Shown here: positions 1 through 8,805 of the stretch, piece after piece | Layout: the number at the start of each line of letters is the position of its first letter | How positions within the stretch are numbered: the stretch's first letter is position 1 | Assembly (NCBI GenBank): GCA_041396125.1 | Contig: JAWKZG010000009.1 | Coordinates: forward strand, 161,882-225,881 | Reading direction: 5' to 3' | Length of the DNA stretch: 64,000 nt | From: JAWKZG01 sp041396125 | GTDB lineage: Bacteria; Pseudomonadota; Gammaproteobacteria; Competibacterales; Competibacteraceae | The notes under the pieces: model-generated | What the model was told of the DNA's origin: nothing | Databases searched by the model: none | What the model saw: only the letters and a program-made list of their open reading frames with translations | Program-made: the position numbers and the translations under genes

Positions 1-197
1 AAAAAGCCAACAAAATGTACAACGAAGGCTATGCGGTAATTGGTATTTCCGAGCTGGCCCAACCGGTCGAGCACTTCCCGGCCAATATCCCCGAGAAAAT
101 GATCGACAACGATTTCGAATGGGCCGCTACCAACCGTCAGCGCATTCTGCAGGAATGGCAGCAACGCTACGATAATAAATCCGAGCCCAAAAGCTAG
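1..197 (+). CDS. C-terminus of phosphonate-type ABC transporter substrate-binding protein (partial)
   Basis: The open frame enters from the left edge (first whole codon at base 3) and stops at 197, giving about 64 C-terminal residues. The tail, with 'NDFEWAATNRQRILQEWQQR', resembles the end of periplasmic iron/2-aminoethylphosphonate-type binding proteins. The call is supported mainly by the next two genes, an ATPase and a fused two-domain permease of the putative 2-aminoethylphosphonate transporter type. It would be the periplasmic ligand-binding subunit and first gene of the operon. The signal peptide and ligand pocket lie outside the window, so the substrate cannot be read here. Confidence 0.7.
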   Translation, partial: KANKMYNEGYAVIGISELAQPVEHFPANIPEKMIDNDFEWAATNRQRILQEWQQRYDNKSEPKS

Positions 198-215
198 CGG
201 ATTTCGCAGGATTTT

Positions 216-250
216 CCAGCGGGCGGACACTCGTATTGCCCGCCCGCTGG
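216..250 (+). promoter_or_regulatory. Intra-operon hairpin after the binding-protein gene
   Basis: A perfect 10-bp inverted repeat (CCAGCGGGCG at 216-225, CGCCCGCTGG at 241-250) with a 15-nt loop lies between the binding-protein stop and the ATPase start. No U-run follows, so it is more likely an mRNA-stabilising or attenuating hairpin than a full terminator. Such structures are common where a binding protein must be made in excess of its membrane components. The function is inferred. Confidence 0.5.
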
Positions 251-333
251 CATGATCAATTCGCGCTCAAGTACAGAACAACAAATCCACCCCTCACCGC
301 CCTGCGGAATGAGGGATATAGCACCGGGGAATC

Positions 334-1410
334 ATGACTGCGCAGCCTGCTTTTCTCAAAATCACCGATCTCAACAAACAATTTGGCCCGTTCGTCGCCT
401 TGCGAGACATCAATCTGGATGTTGTCGAAGGCGAATTCCTCTGCTTTCTTGGCCCCTCCGGCTGCGGTAAAACCACCTTGCTACGTGCTATTGCCGGTCT
501 GGACATTCAAACCAGCGGCCGCATCGAGCAAGCCGGGCGGGATATTTCAGTCCTGCCACCCTCAGAGCGGGATTTTGGCATCGTATTCCAGTCCTACGCC
601 CTGTTTCCCAATCTGACCGTCAACAAAAATATCGCTTACGGTCTGGAAAACCGCAAAATGAAGCGGGCCGCCATCCGCCAGCGGGTGCAGGAATTACTGG
701 AACTGATCGGCCTGCCGGAACAAAGCAGTAAATATCCGGCCCAGCTGTCCGGCGGCCAGCAGCAACGCATTGCGCTGGCACGGGCACTGGCAACCGCGCC
801 GGGTTTATTATTGCTGGATGAACCGCTGTCAGCACTGGATGCCAAAGTGCGGGAACATTTGCGGCATGAGATCAAACAACTGCAACAGCGCCTGCAAGTG
901 ACCACCATCATGGTCACACACGATCAGGAAGAAGCGCTGACCATGGCTGATCGGGTGGTGGTGATGAATCATGGCGTGATCGAACAGATCGGGACGCCGA
1001 TGGAAATCTACCGCCAGCCCCGCACACCGTTTGTGGCCGATTTTATTGGCGCCATGAACTTTATGCAGGGCACTTGTGTGGCCAGCGGTCAGATCCAGCT
1101 GGGCGAGGTGCAACTCAGTTGCCCGGAGGCCGATATTGCTGTGGGCTCGAAAGCCATTGTAGCCATCCGGCCAGAGGATATCCGGGTGGATGAAATCGGC
1201 CAGGACCACAGCAATCGCATCGCGGCTCGCATCAATACGCTGGAATTTTACGGCTCGTTTTTTCGCGCTGAACTGTCGGTTTCCGGTCTGGATGCACCGC
1301 TGCGAGCGGATCTATCAGTTAATTTACTGCGCCGTACCGGGGTCGAGCCAGGCACCCGTATCGAGGTGATTTTGCCCGCCGATCATTTGCACGTGTTTGC
1401 CGCCACATGA
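334..1410 (+). CDS. ABC transporter ATP-binding protein, putative 2-aminoethylphosphonate uptake
   Basis: The protein has 358 residues. The nucleotide-binding domain shows Walker A 'GPSGCGKTT' near residue 45, the Q-loop, the signature 'LSGGQQQR' near residue 140, Walker B 'LLLLDEP' and the switch histidine in 'VTHDQEEA'. A C-terminal TOBE-like regulatory region follows (about 240-358), as in CysA/PotA/FbpC-type importers. GGGG six bases before the ATG may serve as ribosome-binding site. The stop overlaps the permease start by 4 bp (ATGA), so translation is probably coupled. The overall pattern and the fused permease match the putative 2-aminoethylphosphonate transporter group; iron(III) or another small anion remains possible. 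Confidence 0.85.
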   Translation: MTAQPAFLKITDLNKQFGPFVALRDINLDVVEGEFLCFLGPSGCGKTTLLRAIAGLDIQTSGRIEQAGRDISVLPPSERDFGIVFQSYALFPNLTVNKNIAYGLENRKMKRAAIRQRVQELLELIGLPEQSSKYPAQLSGGQQQRIALARALATAPGLLLLDEPLSALDAKVREHLRHEIKQLQQRLQVTTIMVTHDQEEALTMADRVVVMNHGVIEQIGTPMEIYRQPRTPFVADFIGAMNFMQGTCVASGQIQLGEVQLSCPEADIAVGSKAIVAIRPEDIRVDEIGQDHSNRIAARINTLEFYGSFFRAELSVSGLDAPLRADLSVNLLRRTGVEPGTRIEVILPADHLHVFAAT

Positions 1411-3104
1411 GTACGCTCGCCTCAACCCAGGCCCCGCTGAAGGCAAAAATCAGCCGTGATGACTGGCTGCAGCGCGCCGCGATTCTGGTCATCGCCGTTT
1501 ATCTGATCATTACACTGGCGCTGCCTTTGTACGTCATGCTGTCGAAAAGCCTGCAGAACCACGCCGGTGAATTTATCGGATTCGGCAACTACAGCGATTA
1601 TTTCACCACACCGGCGCTGGTCTATTCGATCCAGAACAGTTTGTTTATTGCGGTGCTCAGCACGCTGATCTCGGTGTCGATTGCCTTCCTGTTTGCGTAT
1701 GCCCTGACCCGCAGCTGCATGCCGTTCAAGGCGCTGTTCAAAACCATCATTATGGTGCCGATTCTGGTGCCGTCACTGCTGCCGGGACTGGCGCTGATTT
1801 ATTTGTTTGGCCGCCAGGGCATGATCCCGGAATTATTATTCGGCGCTGAAATTTACGGCCCGATCGGTATTGTCATCGCCGAGGTTTTTTTCACGCTGCC
1901 GCATGCGGTGCTGATTCTGATTACCGCACTGTCGATTGCCGATGCGCGGCTGTACGAAGCGGCCATCGCGCTCAGAGCCAGTAAAACACGGATATTTTTC
2001 ACGGTTACTCTGCCGGGCGTGCGTTATGGTCTGATCAGTGCGGCGTTTGTGGTGTTTACCCTGGTCATTACCGACTTCGGTGCGCCCAAGGTGATTGGTG
2101 GCGATTTCAATGTACTGGCGACCGATATCTACAAACAGGTGATCGGCCAGCAGAACTTCGAGATGGGCGCTGTGGTCAGTGTCGTCTTGCTGATTCCGGC
2201 CTTACTGGCGTTTATTGTGGATCGGCTGGTGCAACGCCGCCAGGTGGCTTTGCTGACCGCACGGGCGGTTGCGCTGGAGCCGCGACCCAGCAAGCGCTTC
2301 GACCGGCTGATGCTGGCTTACTGCTGTCTGATCAGCCTGTTTATACTCGGCATGATCGGGGTCTGCCAGTATGCAGCCCTGATCAAATTCTGGCCGTATA
2401 ATCTCAGTTTCAGTCTGGATCATTACCAGTTTGATCTGATGGACGGCGGCGGCTGGGACTCTTACACCAATTCCATAAAAATGGCGCTGTATACCGCGGT
2501 ATTCGGCACCATTATCGTGTTCAGTGGGGCTTATCTGACCGAGAAAAGCCGTGGTTTCAGAACCGGCCGCATGCTGTTTCAGTTTCTGGCCATGCTGCCT
2601 ATGGCGGTGCCGGGACTGGTACTGGGGCTGGCCTATATTTTCTTTTTTAATGCCCCGAACAATCCGCTGAATGTGATTTACCACGGCATGGTGATTCTGG
2701 TGATCAGCACCATCACCCATTTTTACACCGTCAGCCACCTCACCGCCCTGACCGCGCTGAAGCAGATGGACGCCGAATTCGAGGCCGTGTCAGCCTCGCT
2801 CAAACAACCGTTTTACCGCACCTTCATGCGGGTTACTGTCCCGGTCTGTCTGCCAGCAATTCTGGATATTTCCATTTATTTATTCGTCAACGCTATGACG
2901 ACAGTTTCAGTGGTAATTTTCCTGTACGGCCCGGACACCACCCTGGCGTCGGTCGCGGTGCTGAACATGGACGACGCCGGCGATATCGCTCCGGCCGCTG
3001 CCATGGGCATGATGATCTTCTACACCGCCGCCAGCGTGAAAATTCTGCATTATCTGATGACACGAGGCATCGAACGCAAAACCCAGGTCTGGCGGCGGCG
3101 TTGA
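1407..3104 (+). CDS. Fused two-domain ABC permease, putative 2-aminoethylphosphonate transporter
   Basis: This 565-residue polytopic inner-membrane protein contains two homologous permease modules (roughly 20-290 and 310-560), each with about six hydrophobic segments and an EAA-type coupling loop ('EAAIALRASKTRIFFTVTLP' in the first half, 'EAVSASLKQPFYRTFMRVTV' in the second). The fusion supplies both transmembrane halves in one chain, as in FbpB-like and putative 2-aminoethylphosphonate permeases. It starts inside the ATPase stop codon. Its last 36 bases (3069-3104) recur at 8612-8647 behind the PLC-lacI segment, so something was inserted or recombined at the end of this gene. No phosphonate-degrading enzyme is visible next to it. 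Confidence 0.85.
   Translation: MSTLASTQAPLKAKISRDDWLQRAAILVIAVYLIITLALPLYVMLSKSLQNHAGEFIGFGNYSDYFTTPALVYSIQNSLFIAVLSTLISVSIAFLFAYALTRSCMPFKALFKTIIMVPILVPSLLPGLALIYLFGRQGMIPELLFGAEIYGPIGIVIAEVFFTLPHAVLILITALSIADARLYEAAIALRASKTRIFFTVTLPGVRYGLISAAFVVFTLVITDFGAPKVIGGDFNVLATDIYKQVIGQQNFEMGAVVSVVLLIPALLAFIVDRLVQRRQVALLTARAVALEPRPSKRFDRLMLAYCCLISLFILGMIGVCQYAALIKFWPYNLSFSLDHYQFDLMDGGGWDSYTNSIKMALYTAVFGTIIVFSGAYLTEKSRGFRTGRMLFQFLAMLPMAVPGLVLGLAYIFFFNAPNNPLNVIYHGMVILVISTITHFYTVSHLTALTALKQMDAEFEAVSASLKQPFYRTFMRVTVPVCLPAILDISIYLFVNAMTTVSVVIFLYGPDTTLASVAVLNMDDAGDIAPAAAMGMMIFYTAASVKILHYLMTRGIERKTQVWRRR
3069..3104 (+). repeat. 36-bp direct repeat, copy 1 (permease 3' end)
   Basis: The last twelve codons of the permease, from an ATC codon through the TGA stop, match 8612-8647 at 33 of 36 positions, with a 23-bp identical core (3078-3100). 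Of the three differences, two are silent third-position changes and one changes Glu to Lys. Similarity ends at the stop codon on one side and at the ATC codon on the other. Confidence 0.9.
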
Positions 3105-3126
3105 GCTTGAGTTTAAGCAGATTACT

Positions 3127-3153
3127 CCAGTAGTTATTTTCAAACACTACTGG
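3127..3153. terminator. Hairpin between convergent permease and PLC genes
   Basis: An 8-bp perfect stem (CCAGTAGT / ACTACTGG) with an 11-nt loop lies in the 82-bp gap where the permease and PLC genes converge. No U-run follows on either strand, so intrinsic termination is only a possibility; position is the main support. Confidence 0.3.
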
Positions 3154-3186
3154 GGCAAACCGCTACACACTGACTGCAAAGACCGA

Positions 3187-6100
3187 TTATTTGATGATAT
3201 TCGCCACCCTGAGGACGGCTAGATTGTAATTCGTCAATGCACTCACATAACGCGAGTGTGCAAGATGAGTGTCTCCTGCACTCATCAGGGCTTCAGCAGC
3301 GGCAATTTTCCGGTGCTCACTGGGCTTGCCCGCAATAGCGGCAGCTTCCGCGATAGCGTCCATCCCGATGGACTTGGCCGTAAGCACAAGTTGCGCTTTC
3401 ATCGCGCTCAGATCCAAACTGGCGTCAACCCTTTCGGCGACAATCAGTTGTAACAAAGCAAATCCCATCTTTGTTATAGCTGCATTGAGCCGGCCCTGTA
3501 TCAATTTGTCCAACGCACCGTTGTTAGCCGCCCTGCCGTTATTGCCGATAAGCTGATTGAGTGCACTGTTAATCACAGCTTCAACGAAGCGACTTAGATC
3601 CGATTCCAGCAAAGTCTGAATATCATCCACCAGATCCTGTACAGCTTCGGACGCATCGACAACGCGAATCAGGGCTGTAGAGGAATCAAATCCCATATCG
3701 TCATCCGTAACCGTCAAACTGATGATATACGGTCCGGGCACCGCATCCGCTGCATAGCTATGACTGGCCACCTCGGTGGTTCCGAAAGAACCATCCGGAA
3801 TATGAGCGCCACGATTTTCGACCGGAACGCTGACCGTATCGACAGCACCATCATCCCAGTCGACACTGGGATCAGGTGCATACGGTGCCCAGTGTGAATC
3901 TTGCAGGCTGGTGTCAGTGTAGCTGCCCACGACATCTACTATCGTACCTGCGAGCACCACATCCATGCTGCCCGCAACAACACTGCCCGCACGATCCGTA
4001 TAGGTGATGGCCAGACCGGTTAGCTGATCGATCACCGAATCTATGCGCGCAACGGGGTTGACGTTGTTGACGATGACAGCCGTATTCCCCTCCACTTCAC
4101 CACCATCGCTATCTTTAATGACCACGGTGACCGGATAGCTGTCACTCGGGGTGGCTGTCGGATTATCGTCCAGATAGTGGTGCGTCTGCGAAAAACTCGT
4201 TGCACCTGCCGGGTAGGCATACTCAACCGAATCGCCTTCACCCCAGTTTATGATTACCGTGAAACTATCTTGCGTACCCGGATCGGTGAAAACGCCTGAC
4301 ACGGTAGCGACCTGGTCTTCGTTGATGGTGCCGCCACTGACCGATGTGATAGTTGGCGCTACATTATTGACAGTGACAGTGGTTGCAACAGTCGCTTCAT
4401 TATCCGCTTGGTCGATGACCTTGAGCACCACCAGGTTGTCACTTTCATCAATATCCTGAAACGTCGCCGGATCACCGTCATCAAACTGATTATCCGCGTC
4501 CAGCGCCCAGACCGAGCTGGAAACGCCAGAAAGCGCATCGGTAGAAGCACGGCCATCCAGATCAATGCTACTGCCTTCATTGACGCTGAATGGGCCGCTA
4601 TGGACCGGGACTGGCGGGGTTTTGTCGATATTAATATTACTGGCCGTTGCTGGTGTGCTTGCATTACCCGCCAGATCAGTGCAGGTGCCGGATACTGATT
4701 GCGCTGCACCTTCAGTGCTCAGTACGGTATGGTCGCTGCAAAAATTGATACCCGATAATCCATCAGTGCCACTGAATTGCACTGTGACATCGGTGTTGTT
4801 CCAGCCATTGGCGTTGGCGAGTGGTGTTGCGCTAGCGTTGGCTATCGGCGCGGTTTTGTCAATTTGGATATCGGCGACGGGCATGGGCGCACTTTCGTTG
4901 CCCGCAACGTCTGTGCAGGTAGCGAATCCCGCTTGGTGTATTCCCTCCTCCTGAAAGAAAAAAACGGGGTCCTCGGTGCCCGCAACATCAGTGCAGAAAT
5001 CGAGTCCTGAAATCGCGTCTTCCCCAGTAATTGCCACGGTGACATCGGTAGTATGCCAACCATTGGCATTCGCCGTTGGCGTTGTCTGAGTTCTGACGAC
5101 GGGTGGCAATGAATCCTTTCTGATCGTCACGCTTTGAGTGCTGGTACCACCTTCACTGGTGGCTTCGCAGGTAATCGTGCGGCCTTCCGTCTCAGCATGA
5201 ATCGTGTTGTCCAAGCAACCGATCTGGGTAACAGCTGATTCTGGATCGGTAACATCCCATCGTACTGTCACACTTTTACTGGTATACCAACCATTATTGC
5301 CCTCTGTGCCATCGATTGTCGGCGTTATCACCGGCGGTGTCGTATCGGGGGGATCAGAGTAAAACCACAGTGCATAGGCATATTCGCCGTCGTCGTCCCA
5401 AACATGGCCACCCACACCCAGCGGCTCATACCACCAGTTGTCAGGTCCGCCAGGGCTTTGTTTCACCAGCGCCGTATAATCCCTCTTCTCTGGATAGAAC
5501 TGACTGACGTAGTTCCTTAGGAGATTGACTCTGTTCATGACATCTCCAGTACCGATTGCCGCTGCAAGCTTAGCGATGTCCAGCACTTGATTATAGGAGA
5601 GATCCGTCGAGGCGAATTCGCTGTTAAACATCACATGCCAATAGCCATCAAACTCGACATCATCGGGAATAAACGCTTGAAACTGAGAGAAATCACCAGG
5701 CTCCCACCAGAACTCGTCTTTAGCGACTATTGAGTGCCAGTTCAGGCCGGGCATCACGTGCTTAATGAACGTATTGAGTTGTCGGCTCCGGTCTTCGGCT
5801 TCCTGATCATCGCCCTCATTGTTGGCGGGATCATCGTAGACACTGGTGACGATATTGCGAAAGAGTTGATAGCTGAAATCATCCCCAAGCCTGTCTAGAT
5901 TGTCAGCCAGGCGCATATTGTGCGCAACAATCGCCGCAATGATTCCCGGCCCAGGGAAATCCATCATCACGACACCGGTACGGGTCTGGTTTGCCTTAAA
6001 AAAATACTCCAGCGCATAATCGTTGGTACCGCGGTACCAACCCGCCACATCTGGCGGTACTGGAAGAAAAAGTCCTCCCGATACATCCCGAGGATAAGCG

Positions 6101-6987
6101 CCTCCCGAAAAAGAGACCCCACTTAAATAGACGATGTACAAGTCATCGTCGCTGCCGGCATCAGCCTCGTCAAGATGGGCTTTGGATCTATTCCACAAAT
6201 CGACAATATCGAATATGGTAGGAACGCTGGCGTCATTTTCTAGATGTATCGGGTCTTCATCACGGTATCGCAGGCCATAGAAATTTGGTGCGCTTCCTAC
6301 AAAAAAATCCTGCAATATCACAATTTTTCCACGAACATCGCCCAGGGTAGGTATATCTGGAATAGCATTTGTTCCCCAAGTGCTTGGATGCCAAATAAGC
6401 CCCGGATATTGCGCGTCATATAGCAGGAATGTGTCTTCGTAGGTGCCAATAGGATCTTCCGGTTCTGGAACACCCGTATCACCCAAACGCATAATGATGG
6501 TTTCAGAGGGATTGTCATCTAGGAAGTCCTCGATAACTGTGAGCACATCGGCACCAAAGTAAGCGTTCTGAAATTCAATGCCATGATGGATGGTAAAAAA
6601 ATCTTCATAGTGGCGGGCGCGAATATCCAACGCCCGTACACCTGCATCTAGCTGTGCTCGCAACAACAGTGATTGCGTCTCGACCAGATCCCCACCGAAT
6701 CGGGACATCGTGTCATGCGTTCCCGGTATCGATAATTCTGCGATACTGAGATTATCAGGCAACCACGCCATCCATCGCGGCAACGTAATATCAATGGTAT
6801 CTTCGTCGATGTAATACCGGTCATCCGCAGAAATTTGTTGTGCTGAGACCGTACTGGGTGCCAAGAGCAACATAACGCTTACAGCAAGCCCCACCACCAA
6901 AGAACAAAAGCGTGTTCTCAGATGCTTCATTCGATCTATCTGATTAAAAAACTTAATGGCATAGAAAATACTGCTTTCGTATCGCAT
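3187..6987 (-). CDS. Secreted PI-PLC X-domain protein with Ig-like and PKD-like repeats
   Basis: Start chosen at 6987 because AAGGAG lies 7-8 nt upstream; this gives 1266 residues. A long charged leader and the hydrophobic run 'LVVGLAVSVMLLLAP' ending at 'STVSA' form a signal peptide. The catalytic X-domain-like region (about 60-380) carries 'IPGTHDTM' and 'TIHHG', the two histidine motifs of bacterial phosphatidylinositol phospholipase C. Three Ig-like modules follow (about 560-810, several starting 'D(K)T(P)P' and containing 'NGW'), then PKD/cadherin-like modules with 'VNNVAP' and 'VNNVNP' linkers, and a helical tail. It is probably exported and cleaves phosphoinositide-type lipids or anchors. 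An AT-rich region with LacI-type operators separates it from a divergent LacI gene. The phospholipase family is clear; the substrate is not. Confidence 0.8.
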   Translation of the reverse strand: MRYESSIFYAIKFFNQIDRMKHLRTRFCSLVVGLAVSVMLLLAPSTVSAQQISADDRYYIDEDTIDITLPRWMAWLPDNLSIAELSIPGTHDTMSRFGGDLVETQSLLLRAQLDAGVRALDIRARHYEDFFTIHHGIEFQNAYFGADVLTVIEDFLDDNPSETIIMRLGDTGVPEPEDPIGTYEDTFLLYDAQYPGLIWHPSTWGTNAIPDIPTLGDVRGKIVILQDFFVGSAPNFYGLRYRDEDPIHLENDASVPTIFDIVDLWNRSKAHLDEADAGSDDDLYIVYLSGVSFSGGAYPRDVSGGLFLPVPPDVAGWYRGTNDYALEYFFKANQTRTGVVMMDFPGPGIIAAIVAHNMRLADNLDRLGDDFSYQLFRNIVTSVYDDPANNEGDDQEAEDRSRQLNTFIKHVMPGLNWHSIVAKDEFWWEPGDFSQFQAFIPDDVEFDGYWHVMFNSEFASTDLSYNQVLDIAKLAAAIGTGDVMNRVNLLRNYVSQFYPEKRDYTALVKQSPGGPDNWWYEPLGVGGHVWDDDGEYAYALWFYSDPPDTTPPVITPTIDGTEGNNGWYTSKSVTVRWDVTDPESAVTQIGCLDNTIHAETEGRTITCEATSEGGTSTQSVTIRKDSLPPVVRTQTTPTANANGWHTTDVTVAITGEDAISGLDFCTDVAGTEDPVFFFQEEGIHQAGFATCTDVAGNESAPMPVADIQIDKTAPIANASATPLANANGWNNTDVTVQFSGTDGLSGINFCSDHTVLSTEGAAQSVSGTCTDLAGNASTPATASNINIDKTPPVPVHSGPFSVNEGSSIDLDGRASTDALSGVSSSVWALDADNQFDDGDPATFQDIDESDNLVVLKVIDQADNEATVATTVTVNNVAPTITSVSGGTINEDQVATVSGVFTDPGTQDSFTVIINWGEGDSVEYAYPAGATSFSQTHHYLDDNPTATPSDSYPVTVVIKDSDGGEVEGNTAVIVNNVNPVARIDSVIDQLTGLAITYTDRAGSVVAGSMDVVLAGTIVDVVGSYTDTSLQDSHWAPYAPDPSVDWDDGAVDTVSVPVENRGAHIPDGSFGTTEVASHSYAADAVPGPYIISLTVTDDDMGFDSSTALIRVVDASEAVQDLVDDIQTLLESDLSRFVEAVINSALNQLIGNNGRAANNGALDKLIQGRLNAAITKMGFALLQLIVAERVDASLDLSAMKAQLVLTAKSIGMDAIAEAAAIAGKPSEHRKIAAAEALMSAGDTHLAHSRYVSALTNYNLAVLRVANIIK

Positions 6988-7181
6988 TGTTGCTCCTTTG
7001 TTTTTTGCTGGACATCTCAACCATGTAAACGAATACACAGGCAATTAAAATCCCGTCTCATATCAATTTTTTCTGCGATTTGTATTTAACTGAAATGATT
7101 CAATTTTTAACCATCACCACAGAATATTGGAGCTGATTAATAATGTATTTCTACTGTAAGTTGAGTTTTAGCTTCAAAAAA

Positions 7182-7195
7182 AGTAAACGATTACA
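7182..7195. promoter_or_regulatory. Candidate LacI-family operator (imperfect)
   Basis: AGTAAACGATTACA differs at two positions from the perfect palindromic core TGTAAACGTTTACA found 219 bp away in the same intergenic region. It has the central CG dyad typical of LacI/PurR/CcpA-family operators. It lies about 195 bp upstream of the chosen PLC start, consistent with control of that gene by the neighbouring regulator. Confidence 0.6.
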
Positions 7196-7399
7196 TTATT
7201 ATTAGGCAAAATTTACCTTTACAAACTAGTAATTTAGATGTCATTTACTCAAGCCAGCTTTATCCAAACGAGAGACAGCTTATTTAACGCGAAATCTGCA
7301 AGGCAATTATTATTTTTAACTTAGATATAGTCATTAAAAACAAAATTAAAACAAATACTTATTATTTTTTAAATGAATTTTTAAGCATCAATAATTATT

Positions 7400-7415
7400 A
7401 TGTAAACGTTTACAT
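7400..7415. promoter_or_regulatory. Candidate LacI-family operator (perfect palindrome)
   Basis: ATGTAAACGTTTACAT is a perfect 16-bp palindrome with a central CG, the usual form of LacI-family operators. It lies 132 bp upstream of the lacI-type gene. With the second site at 7182-7195 it could allow looping repression of both divergent genes. The surrounding 6988-7546 stretch is strongly AT-rich and contains no other gene that I can see. Confidence 0.7.
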
Positions 7416-7546
7416 TAAAAAGCGTAGATCAGAAAACAATTTTGTCAAAAAATTGGATAATAAAAGTAACGCAAAAATCAGGCTAACAGCAATTAACAAA
7501 ATAAATTCAACAGCTTAAAAAATTAACGCATAACCATACAGGATCT

Positions 7547-8590
7547 ATGGCAAAAAAAACTTCAACGCAGCGCATTCCATCGCCCTACTCGGTGAGTATT
7601 CGGGAGGTCGCCAAGCAGGCGGGGGTATCTGTCGCCTCAGTATCACGCGTCATCAATAATTCCGGACATGTTAGCGAGAAGCTTCAACAGCGAATTCAAG
7701 CAGCCATTCAGCAACTCAATTACATACCGAACAGTGCTGCACGGGCGCTGATTACACGCCAGACCCGTATTATCGGAGCGCTTATTCCCAGCATTGCCCA
7801 CTCGATCTATGCAACGTTTATCGAAGCCTTGCAGCAACGGCTGAATGGTGCCGGTTATAGTCTGGTTATCGCCATCGCGGGTTATGATCGAAAATACGAG
7901 TACGAAGAGGCTCGTCAATTAATTCTGGCAGGGGCCGAGGCGTTGATGTTGCCCGGCGAGATGCACAATCCGGCACTGTATCGCCTGCTGCAGGCGCGCA
8001 ATATCCCTTACGTTCTGAACAGTATTTTCCACCCCGACAGCCCTCATCCCTGCGTTGGCTACGACAATAAAGGAGCAGCACTGCGAACCACCAACTACCT
8101 GCTGGATCTTGGCCATCGGCGCATTGCAACCATTACCGGCTATTGCGACAAGATCGATCGATTTGCCGAACGCGTTGATGGCATTCGGGAAAGTTTACAA
8201 AAGCGTGGTTGCGAGTTGCCCGACAGCTGGATTTTACAAAGAGACTTCAGCATTGCCGAAGGCCGCGAAGCCTTTCGCTACCTGATGACCCAGCCAACAC
8301 GGCCAACTGCTATTGTCTGCGGTAACGATGTGCTTGCGCTGGGTGCGCTATTTGAGGCCCAACGCTTAGGTGTGCAAGTCCCCGAAGAGGTTTCTATCAC
8401 AGGGTTTGACGATCTCGAATGGGCGGCACAAATGACCCCCAGCCTGACCACCGTACATATTCCATTAGCGACTATGGGTATTCGAGTCGCGGATTATTTA
8501 CTGGGTAGATTACGCGGTGAAGCTGTCCCGCATGCGACCAGGATTGAGGTCGATCTGGTTCTGCGCGAATCCACCGGCCCGTGCCGCTAA
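7547..8590 (+). CDS. LacI-family transcriptional regulator
   Basis: The protein has 347 residues. The N-terminal helix-turn-helix reads 'REVAKQAGVSVASVSRVIN' (about 19-37), followed by the hinge helix 'NYIPNSAARAL'. The rest is a periplasmic-binding-like effector domain (about 70-345) with typical motifs such as 'HRRIATITG', 'AIVCGNDVLALG' and 'VSITGFDDLEWA'. It is divergent from the PI-PLC gene, and two palindromic sites lie between them, so it probably represses itself and the phospholipase gene in response to a small ligand. The gene is followed within 30 bp by the second copy of the permease 3' end. Confidence 0.93.
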   Translation: MAKKTSTQRIPSPYSVSIREVAKQAGVSVASVSRVINNSGHVSEKLQQRIQAAIQQLNYIPNSAARALITRQTRIIGALIPSIAHSIYATFIEALQQRLNGAGYSLVIAIAGYDRKYEYEEARQLILAGAEALMLPGEMHNPALYRLLQARNIPYVLNSIFHPDSPHPCVGYDNKGAALRTTNYLLDLGHRRIATITGYCDKIDRFAERVDGIRESLQKRGCELPDSWILQRDFSIAEGREAFRYLMTQPTRPTAIVCGNDVLALGALFEAQRLGVQVPEEVSITGFDDLEWAAQMTPSLTTVHIPLATMGIRVADYLLGRLRGEAVPHATRIEVDLVLRESTGPCR

Positions 8591-8611
8591 CCTGGGCCAC
8601 CAATATGCAGC

Positions 8612-8647
8612 ATCAAACGTAAAACCCAGGTCTGGCGGCGGCGCTGA
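8612..8647 (+). repeat. 36-bp direct repeat, copy 2 (orphan permease 3' end)
   Basis: This copy would encode I-K-R-K-T-Q-V-W-R-R-R-stop against I-E-R-K-T-Q-V-W-R-R-R-stop in the intact permease. Nothing upstream or downstream matches the permease locus. It is an orphan gene end marking the far side of the PLC-lacI segment. Confidence 0.9.
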
Positions 8648-8681
8648 AGTGCCGCAACCCGATAAATGCGCAATGCTATAA

Positions 8682-8708
8682 CCGTGGCTTGCTGATACGC
8701 AGCCACGG
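8682..8708. terminator. Hairpin between lacI-type gene and aldo/keto reductase
   Basis: An 8-bp perfect stem (CCGTGGCT at 8682-8689, AGCCACGG at 8701-8708) with an 11-nt loop is followed by CTCCCAGTTTTCT. It lies in the gap between the convergent lacI-type and aldo/keto reductase genes. The T-tract is short and displaced, so terminator function is tentative. Confidence 0.4.
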
Positions 8709-8805
8709 CTCCCAGTTTTCTATTTTTAGCCCAGTCACTCGCCCGACCTTTCGGACATTAGCTGTAGTTCGATATGAAACAGCGCGCCATCAAAAGAATA
8801 GCCTG

